Assembly (NCBI GenBank): GCA_900766395.1
Contig: CAAFWB010000030.1
Coordinates: forward strand, 1 to 13,109
Origin: Clostridia bacterium
Lineage (GTDB): Bacteria; Bacillota; Clostridia; Christensenellales; UBA1242
DNA: 13,109 nt
Direction: 5' to 3'
The notes below the pieces were generated by a model. That model made no database searches, was not told the origin of the DNA, and worked only from the letters and a program-made list of their open reading frames with translations. Positions within the stretch are counted from its first letter, which is position 1, and every line of letters begins with the position of its first letter. A program made the translations under genes and the position numbers. Below, piece after piece: positions 7,526 through 13,109 of this stretch.

Positions 7526-8300
7526 ATGAGTATAATCAATAGTTCGGCAAACATTGTTAATTCCGCATTTGGCAGAAAGAAAATAAAAGAATTAAAAGCA
7601 AAAAAGCTGAAATAGAAAAATTGAATAATCAACTTTTTGATAATAATGACGAGAAGCAAAAGAATTCACAATTAATATCAGACATAAACAAGCTCTTGCT
7701 GCTATGCAAAGTTCTACGAGCTACAATAATTTTGGGTGTATTCACAGCCTTGTTAGTTTTTTCAGCCTATATTCTTTTAATAAGAAACCAAAAATAATAT
7801 TTGAAATCCACATCAATTTTTTAATATATAGCGCAGTTTTATGGTTTTCAGCTCTAGCCGCAACAATAATTATGTTTTTGCTTGATAAAATCATGGACAA
7901 AACATTAGAACTTGGAAAATTGAATTTCTTTAATTACGTATATCCTCTTTTGGTAATTTCGAATATACTAGCAATAAGCATGCCTTATTGTATATCAAAA
8001 CCCTATATCGTTTCTAGTTTTTACATACTTTTAACAATAAGCTTTTTCGTTAATTTCATTCAAAATGAAAAAATATTTAAGAAAGATAAAGTATATAATT
8101 TTTCGATAGATTTTACAGTATGCAATTTATGTTTTATTGATTTGGCAATTTTTTCAGTGATTAATTCATCTTTAAGTGCTGCCAGAATAATTTTGATTAC
8201 AACAGTATATGTCAATGGTCCGTCAACCCAATTAACTTTGTCAGCCGATTTTGTCACTGTCAAACCCCTCGACAATTGTGGTCGACACTGTGTTGCTTGA
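7526..8300 (+). pseudogene. Frameshifted multi-pass membrane protein gene
   Basis: Three frames join end to end. ATG at 7526 gives MSIINSSANIVNSAFGRKK up to TAG at 7613. A -1 shift at the A-run 7600-7605 continues through a charged coiled coil (KAEIEKLNNQLFDNNDEKQK) into a transmembrane helix (ATIILGVFTALLVFSAYILL) up to TAA at 7795. A second -1 shift at the A-run near 7792 enters a frame with further hydrophobic helices (YSAVLWFSALAATIIMFLL; NYVYPLLVISNILAIS; IVSSFYILLTISFFV). That last frame stays open to TGA at 8300, but beyond roughly 8150 it is antisense to a surface-protein fragment and probably not original. A G-rich RBS-like stretch (7512-7518) precedes the ATG. Function is unknown. 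Both lesions fit one missing A in a homopolymer. Confidence 0.5.
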
Positions 8301-8369
8301 AAAAGTAATTGGTGAGGACGACTCTCCATATTGCCCAGATATATCCACATGATTTGTTAAGTCTGCCAT
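8150..8369 (-). pseudogene. N-terminal fragment of a DUF11/conserved-repeat surface-type protein, frameshifted
   Basis: ATG at 8367-8369 follows AAGGAG (8375-8380) by five bases. It reads MADLTNHVDISGQY, then SSSPITFSSNTVSTTIVEG, an N-terminus I associate with DUF11-type repeat proteins of Firmicutes. One extra base near 8258-8264 (GGGGTTT) breaks the frame, which stops at 8241. The continuation LTVTKSADKVNWVDGPLTYTVVI is in the next frame. Adding one A near 8192 and one base near 8176 would restore IKNYSGSTLKDELITE, a DUF11-like strand pattern. After that, similarity fades. The rest of the protein (usually hundreds of residues) is missing. The left boundary is approximate. The active RBS suggests recent loss. 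Confidence 0.55.
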
Positions 8370-8472
8370 ATTTTCTCCTTGATATTTATTACATATTTTG
8401 AATTTGGTCGATTTCGTGTGAAGAAAAAAACAATTTACGCTCAAAACAAATATTATGATATGGGAGAAAATT

Positions 8473-8697
8473 ATGATATTAAAAAATGTCGTCAAGGCAG
8501 AATACATTGAGATTAGACCTGATTGCTCAATCAAGAGCTTATCAAAAGACAGCAATCTTGTTGTCACAAATTTAATCAAACATAACAATCACATAACCAT
8601 AAACCTAAATCATCAAAGACCGATTTCTGAGCCTCGCCAACAACCGGCTCTCGCCTATTATTTATTTTTTTTATTGTTTTGGAATGTTTTTATTTAA
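8473..8697 (+). CDS. Small hypothetical ORF, divergent from the DUF11 fragment
   Basis: The 74-residue frame begins MILKNVVKAEYIEIRPDC and contains KSLSKDSNLVVTNLI, followed by a polar stretch and a hydrophobic C-terminus (ALAYYLFFLLFWNVF). The chosen ATG lies six bases after GGGAG (8462-8466); an upstream ATG at 8455 lacks this spacing. The N-terminal pattern (LKN-V...Y...S...SN-V-T-I) loosely parallels that of the divergent MADLTNHVDI fragment, so it may be a second piece of the same surface-protein type. The C-terminal part may be out-of-frame sequence. A terminator follows 20 bases after the stop. Confidence 0.35.
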   Translation: MILKNVVKAEYIEIRPDCSIKSLSKDSNLVVTNLIKHNNHITINLNHQRPISEPRQQPALAYYLFFLLFWNVFI

Positions 8698-8717
8698 TTT
8701 CTTTTTGAGCAATATCA

Positions 8718-8751
8718 AAAACGCTATTTCTATTGGCGTTTTGTTTTTTTT
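8718..8751 (+). terminator. Intrinsic terminator upstream of the HIT gene
   Basis: AAAACGC (8718-8724) pairs with GCGTTTT (8736-8742), followed by TG and a run of eight T. It would end transcription from the 8473-8697 ORF. Its T-run overlaps the -35 region of the next promoter. Confidence 0.6.
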
Positions 8752-8768
8752 ACTTTCTGTGTTATAAT
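8741..8768 (+). promoter_or_regulatory. Extended -10 promoter for the HIT gene
   Basis: TGT-TATAAT (8760-8768) is a perfect extended -10. A weak TTGTTT (8741-8746) sits 16 bases upstream. The start would fall near 8775, giving a very short leader before the AAGGAG RBS at 8776-8781. Confidence 0.65.
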
Positions 8769-8786
8769 GCTAAAAAAGGAGCAAAA

Positions 8787-9293
8787 ATGAAGATTGAAGA
8801 TTTGATAAAATTATCCCCAGCAGAACTCACAGACATGGGCATTTGTCCAACCTGCTTAAACAGACAAACCAATGGGGCAATATTTGGCGACGATGCACCA
8901 CAAAGACTTTTTGAAGATGAAGATATTGACTGCATGCTAATAACCAATCCAAGAGCAGAGGGACACATGATTATTTCGACCATCAATCACTATCATGACA
9001 TGAGCGAAGCACCTGATGAAATAAATGAAAAAATAATTCGGTTTTCAAAAGAGTTTATGAAAATCCTATGCAGAGTTTATGGTTGCGAAAGAGTTTATCT
9101 CTGCACAATGTGTGATGGTCCAAACAACCACTATCATATGCAGTTAATTCCAAGATACTCTTTTGAAAAACGCGGGAGCAACAACTTTGTCAAACCTCGT
9201 CAAAAATATATTGAAGACAAAGAAAAAATTGAAAAAATAAGAAATCTTATTGCTGAATTTGCACAAAAAGACAAAGAACAACGCAAGGTTTAA
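8787..9293 (+). CDS. HIT-superfamily protein with GalT-like HxHxQ motif
   Basis: A 168-residue cytoplasmic protein of the histidine-triad superfamily, whose members cleave or transfer nucleoside monophosphates. The motif is H115-Y-H117-M-Q119-L-I-P-R, preceded by NPRAEGHMIIS around residue 53-64. Q replaces the third His of canonical HIT hydrolases, as in GalT and Ap4A-phosphorylase-like transferases. C20-P-T-C23 plus H115 (and perhaps H60) would fit the GalT structural zinc site. H117 would be the nucleophile. The start is the ATG at 8787, five bases after AAGGAG; the longer frame from 8733 begins upstream of the -10 box and is rejected. The gene is monocistronic and its stop overlaps the convergent metK stop. 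The substrate is unknown. Confidence 0.85.
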   Translation: MKIEDLIKLSPAELTDMGICPTCLNRQTNGAIFGDDAPQRLFEDEDIDCMLITNPRAEGHMIISTINHYHDMSEAPDEINEKIIRFSKEFMKILCRVYGCERVYLCTMCDGPNNHYHMQLIPRYSFEKRGSNNFVKPRQKYIEDKEKIEKIRNLIAEFAQKDKEQRKV

Positions 9294-10444
9294 TTTTTAA
9301 TTTTTTCCCATAGAAATTCATCGCGTCCAAAATGTCCAAAACACGCGGTTTGTTTGTAAATTGGTTTCAACAAATCAAGTTCTTTAATTATGTTTGCTAG
9401 GCTAAAATTAAAGTTGTTTTCAACATATTTATAGATGTCGGAAAGCGGTTTTTTTTCAGTACCAAAAGTTTCAATATTGATTGCGATTGGTCCTGGAATT
9501 CCAATTCCATATGCGGCTTGAACTTCGCATTTATCCGCCAAATTATGAGCAACAATATTTTTTGCAACAAAGCGAGAATAGTATGCACCAGAGCGGTCAA
9601 CTTTGCTTGCGTTTTTGCTCGAAAAACAGCCTCCGCCAACTCGCCCCACCCCACCATAGGTGTCAACAACAATTTTTCTTCCAACACAGCCCGAATCTCC
9701 AAAAGAGCCCCAAATTGTAAATTTGCCACTTGGGTTGATAATAAATTTTGTGTCAGCAACATACTGCTGATATTCTTCCAAAACTGGATCTAACACTTCC
9801 TTTTTTATGATTTGTTGAATTTCTTCAAGTGACAAATATTTGTCGTGCGAAACAGAAATAAGGACCGTTGCGATTCTCGTTGGTTTTTCTTTTTCGTATT
9901 CAACTGAAACTTGACTTTTCGCATCTGCAAAAAAGTCAGAACGACCTCGTCTGAACTCATCATATTTTCGCATGATTTTGTGCGCAACAAGCACTGGCAA
10001 AGGCATGAACTCTTTTGTTTCATTTGTCGCGTAGCCATAAACCATTCCCTGGTCGTTCGCACAAATCTCATCTTTTTCAACCGCCTGATTTATGTCAAGA
10101 CTTTGAATACTTATTTCTTTGACAATCTTGAAATCATTTTTATAACCAATGTCTTTAAGAATTTGTTTTGCAATTCCATCATAATCAATTTTCGCTTTTG
10201 TTGTTGCCTCTCCGTAAATAAATAGTTTATTGTTTTTAATTGCACACTCGACTGCCATTTGAGAATTTGGATCAGATCGAAGTGCCTCGTCCAAAAACGC
10301 ATCTGCAATCACATCACAAGTTTTGTCGGGGTGTCCAATATTAACGCTTTCACTTGTTATGATTGAGCGAGTTTGATTGTTTTGCTCTCTCACCTTTATT
10401 TCTGCATTTGAACGCTCACTGCATTTTAATCTAATTTTGTTCAT
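9290..10444 (-). CDS. metK: S-adenosylmethionine synthetase (methionine adenosyltransferase)
   Basis: Makes S-adenosylmethionine from methionine and ATP, a cytosolic tetramer in most bacteria. The 384-residue protein carries GHPDK (37-41), DQG (131-133, in ANDQGMVYGYATNE), GDSGCVGRKIVVDTYGG (from 249) and KVDRSGAY (281-288), and ends with GHFGRDEFLWEK. The usual RHGGGAFSGKD segment reads RVGGGCFSSKN here, a divergent form with the lysine kept. The start is ATG 10442-10444, after AAAGGATG; a longer in-frame start at 10501 is rejected because it would begin inside the riboswitch terminator. The leader carries a SAM-I riboswitch, so expression falls as SAM rises. The product also supplies the methyl donor used by HsdM. 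Confidence 0.96.
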   Translation of the reverse strand: MNKIRLKCSERSNAEIKVREQNNQTRSIITSESVNIGHPDKTCDVIADAFLDEALRSDPNSQMAVECAIKNNKLFIYGEATTKAKIDYDGIAKQILKDIGYKNDFKIVKEISIQSLDINQAVEKDEICANDQGMVYGYATNETKEFMPLPVLVAHKIMRKYDEFRRGRSDFFADAKSQVSVEYEKEKPTRIATVLISVSHDKYLSLEEIQQIIKKEVLDPVLEEYQQYVADTKFIINPSGKFTIWGSFGDSGCVGRKIVVDTYGGVGRVGGGCFSSKNASKVDRSGAYYSRFVAKNIVAHNLADKCEVQAAYGIGIPGPIAINIETFGTEKKPLSDIYKYVENNFNFSLANIIKELDLLKPIYKQTACFGHFGRDEFLWEKIKN

Positions 10445-10482
10445 TCTTTTCACATCCTTTGTTTTATTTCCATAAAGGGTGC

Positions 10483-10510
10483 AAAAAAATCCCATCGTCA
10501 CCGATAGGAT
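10483..10510 (-). terminator. Riboswitch expression-platform terminator of metK
   Basis: On the minus strand ATCCTATCG (10510-10502) pairs with CGATGGGAT (10497-10489) across a GTGA tetraloop, followed by seven T. The competing antiterminator pairs ACCGATGGG, at the 3' side of the aptamer (10536-10528), with CCTATCGGT (10508-10500). Ligand binding would hold the aptamer strand in P1 and free the terminator. Confidence 0.85.
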
Positions 10511-10527
10511 TAAAATTCAATATGGTT

Positions 10528-10610
10528 CCCATCGGTCAGCCGTTAGCACCTTGCATATGCAGGTTGCTGTGTGGTCAACGGGGCTGTCCCTCGCACACTC
10601 TTTATGGATA
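10528..10610 (-). ncRNA. SAM-I (S-box) riboswitch aptamer
   Basis: Read on the minus strand, the leader shows the S-box core: AAGAG, GAGGGACAGCCCC, AGCAACC-TGC and GCAAGGTGCTAA. P1 is TCCAT with ATGGG, P2 is closed by GTGTG with CACAC, and P3 is GCAACCTGC with GCAAGGTGC around ATAT. The common core spelling GACTGGCCC is GACAGCCCC here, and the segment after GCTAA (P4) is short. AACGGCTG after P3 can pair with bases in the P2 arm, consistent with the family pseudoknot. The location between the promoter and a terminator directly upstream of metK makes the assignment firm. It is a transcriptional OFF switch. Confidence 0.9.
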
Positions 10611-10615
10611 ATATA

Positions 10616-10645
10616 ATTATAGCATATAACATTCAATTTTGTCAA
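10616..10645 (-). promoter_or_regulatory. Promoter of metK
   Basis: On the minus strand a consensus TTGACA (10640-10645) is followed after 18 bases by a consensus TATAAT (10616-10621), preceded by TGC as an extended -10. The predicted start near 10609 falls exactly at the first bases of the SAM aptamer. Confidence 0.88.
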
Positions 10646-10653
10646 AAAAATTG

Positions 10654-10683
10654 TTGCCTTTACTAATATAAAAAGGTAATATG
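10654..10683 (+). promoter_or_regulatory. Candidate promoter of the GIY-YIG gene
   Basis: TTGCCT (10654-10659) and TAATAT (10678-10683) are 18 bases apart and point away from the metK promoter. Both boxes are imperfect in an AT-rich background, so this is tentative. Confidence 0.35.
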
Positions 10684-10711
10684 GAATAAATTTATTAAAA
10701 ATGGTGAAATT

Positions 10712-11419
10712 ATGCAAATTGTAAAATGGGGGTTCGGGGCAGCCCCTTTAAAAAAAAGAACAAAAACAAAATATACAACTTCACTACAGGATGTTTATTT
10801 ATTTATACAGGGCCAATTACAAATCTCTGAAAGTGAAATTTGTCAAGCAATCAGTGTTGTCAAAGGAATGTTTAATAGGATTGTAAAAAAAGACCAATGG
10901 GATTGGTTTACAGTTAGTATGTATTTTGATTATCCAGAGATTAAAGAAACTTGCCAGTTTGTATCTTTTTTAGCCTCTTTGAGAAAAGCAATAAAAGACC
11001 AAAATTTAAAAGAAATATTACTTTATAATCAAAAACTTTTATCGACCAATTTCCCTATTTATGTGAACAATTTCATTAATTTTGAAAAAAATGCTAAAGA
11101 ATCAACCGATGAATATATTTACATATTATCCAAAATTTCAGAAAAAGAATTGCTTAAAATTGGTATGACAAGTAGAAATGTTATTAAAAGATGTAAAGAA
11201 ATAAATGCGTCAACAGGTGTTGTATATCCGTTTTCCCCATGCCAAGTGTTCCGAGTTAAAAATGCAAAGTTAGCAGAAAAGTTAGTCCATGAAAGGTTAG
11301 CAATATATAGAATAAGAAAAGATAGAGAATTTTTCTCATTACCATTTAAAACCGCATACACAGAAATACTAGATTGTTTAAATAATAATAATTTGCTTTA
11401 TTATAAATACAAACAATAA
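10712..11419 (+). CDS. Stand-alone GIY-YIG (T5orf172/MUG113-like) domain protein
   Basis: A 235-residue protein. Residues about 134-220 match the T5orf172/MUG113 branch of the GIY-YIG nuclease superfamily: EYIYILS (134-140), KIGMTSR (149-155), R160, INASTG, EKLVHERL (189-196) and DREFFSLPF (204-212). The family usually occurs in phage or mobile-element proteins; a DNA nuclease role is inferred, not shown. Residues 1-130 form a mostly helical region I do not recognise (VKGMFNRIVKKDQWDWFTVSM and following). The start is uncertain: GGTG (10703-10706) is a weak RBS, and codons 4-12 lie in a GC-rich stretch (GGGGTTCGGGGCAGCCCC) unlike the rest of the gene. It is divergent from metK and not clearly part of any operon. 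Confidence 0.75.
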   Translation: MQIVKWGFGAAPLKKRTKTKYTTSLQDVYLFIQGQLQISESEICQAISVVKGMFNRIVKKDQWDWFTVSMYFDYPEIKETCQFVSFLASLRKAIKDQNLKEILLYNQKLLSTNFPIYVNNFINFEKNAKESTDEYIYILSKISEKELLKIGMTSRNVIKRCKEINASTGVVYPFSPCQVFRVKNAKLAEKLVHERLAIYRIRKDREFFSLPFKTAYTEILDCLNNNNLLYYKYKQ

Positions 11420-11423
11420 TTCT

Positions 11424-11460
11424 AACAAACAGCACACAGATAAAATATGTGTTGTTTGTT
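11424..11460. terminator. Bidirectional hairpin terminator between convergent genes
   Basis: AACAAACAGCACA (11424-11436) pairs over 13 bases with TGTGTTGTTTGTT (11448-11460), with one G-T pair and an 11-base loop. It sits between the GIY-YIG stop and the ABC permease stop, which face each other. T-runs are weak on both sides, but stem length and position support termination in both directions. Confidence 0.65.
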
Positions 11461-11477
11461 ATTAATATTTATTCAAA

Positions 11478-12374
11478 TTAGTGTTCGCGGTGTTTGTAGA
11501 CCTGTTTCTCGACAAAGGCGACAATGAAATACATGATTGCGGCGAGGACACACAGAATGACCGTGCTTGCCATGACGAGGTCGAGTTTGAAGACTTGACC
11601 GCCATAGACGATGAGGTATCCAAGTCCCGCTTTACTCGCAAGATACTCGCCCATGATTGTTCCAACCCATGTGAGGCCAACATTAATTTTTAGAACTGAA
11701 ATAAAGTCACAAAGCGAATTTGGCAAAATGAGTTTGAAAAGAATTTGAAACTTGTTTGCCCTCATGCTTTTCATGAGCATGATTTTGCCTTGGTCGCAAG
11801 CGGTGAAAGAATTGAGCATGCTGATTATCGTGATGACAATCATGATTAATATGTCCATTGCAACAATGGCTTTTGTCCCGATGCCAACCCAAACAATCAG
11901 AATTGGTCCAAGAGCGATTTTTGGCAGGCTGTTTAGAACAACGATGTATGGGTCAAGCACTTTTCTTATTGTTTCATTCCACCACAAAATGATTGCGATA
12001 ATTGCTCCAACAAAAGTGGCAATCAAAAAGCCCAAGGTTGCCTCATACAGCGTGACACCAATATGATTGAACAAGGTTTTTGATGCAACAAGGTCTTTGA
12101 TTGTTGTCCAAATTCGACTTGGTGAACTTGTTATGAAAACATTTATTGCGCCAGTTTTTGCAAGTATTTCCCAAAGTGCAATAATGAAGATAAGTAGCGC
12201 AATTTGTATTGAAATAATGAGAACTTTGTTCCATATGTTTTTCTTTTTGTATGCCAAAAATTCTTTTGAGTAGTTCGGTTTTTCTTTTTGTGAAAAAAGT
12301 TTTAAATACTTTTTTTCTTCTTTTTTGCGTATTTTTTCATTGGTTTTGGTCTGTTTATTCTCTTTGATTTTCAA
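11478..12374 (-). CDS. ABC transporter permease, NitT/TauT (SsuC/TauC/ThiX-like) family
   Basis: Inner-membrane channel subunit of an ABC importer. After a very basic cytosolic N-terminus rich in Lys/Glu there are about six hydrophobic segments, beginning with VLIISIQIALLIFIIALWEIL. The EAA-type cytoplasmic loop that contacts the ATPase is the stretch SMRANKFQILFKLILPNSL, and GTIMGEYLASKAGLGYLIV follows as is usual in this family. The chosen start is TTG at 12372-12374 (about 298 residues), nine bases after GGAGGG (12384-12389); an in-frame ATG at 12410 lacks an RBS and overlaps the ATPase gene further. Overlap with the ATPase stop implies translational coupling. The substrate cannot be told; the family imports nitrate, sulfonates, taurine or thiamine precursors. 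Confidence 0.88.
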   Translation of the reverse strand: MKIKENKQTKTNEKIRKKEEKKYLKLFSQKEKPNYSKEFLAYKKKNIWNKVLIISIQIALLIFIIALWEILAKTGAINVFITSSPSRIWTTIKDLVASKTLFNHIGVTLYEATLGFLIATFVGAIIAIILWWNETIRKVLDPYIVVLNSLPKIALGPILIVWVGIGTKAIVAMDILIMIVITIISMLNSFTACDQGKIMLMKSMRANKFQILFKLILPNSLCDFISVLKINVGLTWVGTIMGEYLASKAGLGYLIVYGGQVFKLDLVMASTVILCVLAAIMYFIVAFVEKQVYKHREH

Positions 12375-13107
12375 CTTGCAAATCCCTCCATACCTGTTTA
12401 AAATACTCATTAAACTTTGGAGATTCTCTTCTCTCTCTTGGACTCATTGTATCAAACTCCACGACATATTCACGTTTGACACACGCTGGGCGACTTGTAA
12501 GAACAATGATTCTGTCTGAAAGTGATATCGCTTCTGTTATGTCATGCGTGACAAGAATGGTCGTTTTCTTCTCCGCACGCAAAATTTTGCTCACGTCTTC
12601 GCAAACATTGATACGCGTTTGTGCGTCAAGTGCAGAAAAAGGCTCGTCAAGGAGCAGAACATCGGGTTTTAAAACAAGCGTTCGAATGAGTGCAACACGT
12701 TGACGCATTCCACCCGAAAGTTGATTTGGATATTTTGTTTCAAACTCTTCAAGTCCATATTTTTTTAATAATTCTTTTGAGTATTCTTTGTTTTCTGGCG
12801 TGTTTTTCTTTTGTATTTCAAGACCCAATTGTATGTTTTTTGAAATTGTTCGCCACTCAAACAAAAGGTCTTTTTGGAACATATATCCTGTCTTATCTCG
12901 GTTTTCTTCTGGGTTTTTGCTCGCAACAAACACCTTTCCTTTTGTTGGTCGAATTAGTCCCGACACCAAAGATAGTATGGTTGTTTTTCCACATCCACTG
13001 GGCCCGACAATGCTGACAAATTCGCCTTCTTCGATTTCAAAATTTATGTCACCCAAAGCATTTGTTTCGCCGTTTTTACTGAAGTATGTCAGCCCAACAT
13101 TTTCAAG
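12355..13107 (-). CDS. ABC transporter ATP-binding protein, NitT/TauT family (5' end cut by window)
   Basis: Energises the adjacent permease by ATP hydrolysis on the cytosolic face. About 250 residues are visible. The frame is open to the window edge and its first visible residues (LENVGLTYFSKNGETNALGDINFEI, read in two parts: LENVGLTYFSKNG and ETNALGDINFEI) are the normal first strands of this family, so the true start is just outside. The TTG at 13054-13056 is not the start. All motifs are present: Walker A GPSGCGKTT, Q-loop MFQKDLLFEW, signature LSGGMRQR, Walker B LLLDEP, D-loop SALD and switch histidine in LVTHD. The gene overlaps the permease by 20 bp. A solute-binding protein is not in view and may lie beyond the edge. 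Confidence 0.93.
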   Translation of the reverse strand, partial: LENVGLTYFSKNGETNALGDINFEIEEGEFVSIVGPSGCGKTTILSLVSGLIRPTKGKVFVASKNPEENRDKTGYMFQKDLLFEWRTISKNIQLGLEIQKKNTPENKEYSKELLKKYGLEEFETKYPNQLSGGMRQRVALIRTLVLKPDVLLLDEPFSALDAQTRINVCEDVSKILRAEKKTTILVTHDITEAISLSDRIIVLTSRPACVKREYVVEFDTMSPRERRESPKFNEYFKQVWRDLQVENQRE

Positions 13108-13109
13108 TT

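Noticed and set aside
8630..8651. GAGCC/GGCTC hairpin near the end of the small ORF at 8473-8697
   Set aside because: Only five pairs with a 12-base loop and no adjacent T-run; the hairpin at 8718-8751 is the better terminator.
9397..10308. Several 65-121-codon ORFs on both strands within metK
   Set aside because: All overlap the conserved metK frame and have low-complexity or antisense composition; they are shadows.
10517..10717. 66-codon minus-strand ORF across the metK leader
   Set aside because: It spans the SAM aptamer and promoter, which explain the sequence fully; no protein-like features.
1..13109. CRISPR array, rRNA, intact tRNA, transposase or IS ends
   Set aside because: I looked for regularly spaced repeats, RNA gene cores and transposase motifs and found none.

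Overview
The window comes from an AT-rich bacterium, most likely a low-GC Gram-positive (Firmicutes/Clostridia-like) genome. It has strong GGAGG-type ribosome binding sites, consensus and extended -10 promoters, a SAM-I (S-box) riboswitch with an intrinsic terminator ahead of metK, and a MerR/GyrI-type regulator. TGA is used as a stop in hsdM and hsdS, so the standard bacterial code applies and a code-4 mollicute is unlikely.

Left third (1-5823, minus strand): a complete type I restriction-modification operon, transcribed hsdR > hsdM > hsdS, with a one-base gap and then an 8-bp overlap between genes. At the extreme left edge an open frame on the plus strand runs into hsdS tail to tail. Its last codons mirror those of hsdS inside a 30-bp inverted repeat. 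This looks like the 3' end of a second, convergent hsdS gene, the layout of phase-variable (inverting) specificity loci.

Middle (5824-8786): a regulatory and decayed zone. It holds the hsd promoter region with a perfect inverted repeat, two short orphan ORFs, and a MerR-family regulator with a C-terminal GyrI-like effector domain preceded by a 19-bp-spacer MerR operator/promoter. After that come a frameshifted membrane-protein gene (plus strand), a frameshifted N-terminal piece of a DUF11/conserved-repeat surface-type protein (minus strand), and a small divergent ORF with a similar N-terminal pattern. Single-base homopolymer indels cluster in about 700 bp while the long flanking genes are intact, which suggests real gene decay.

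Right (8787-13109): housekeeping and transport. An HIT-superfamily protein with a GalT-like zinc/HxHxQ arrangement converges on metK, and their stop codons overlap. metK has its own strong promoter, SAM aptamer and terminator/antiterminator. Divergent from it is an unusual stand-alone GIY-YIG (T5orf172-like) protein. After a hairpin terminator, a minus-strand NitT/TauT-type ABC importer pair follows: a permease and an ATPase, the latter cut by the right edge. No substrate-binding protein is visible in the window.
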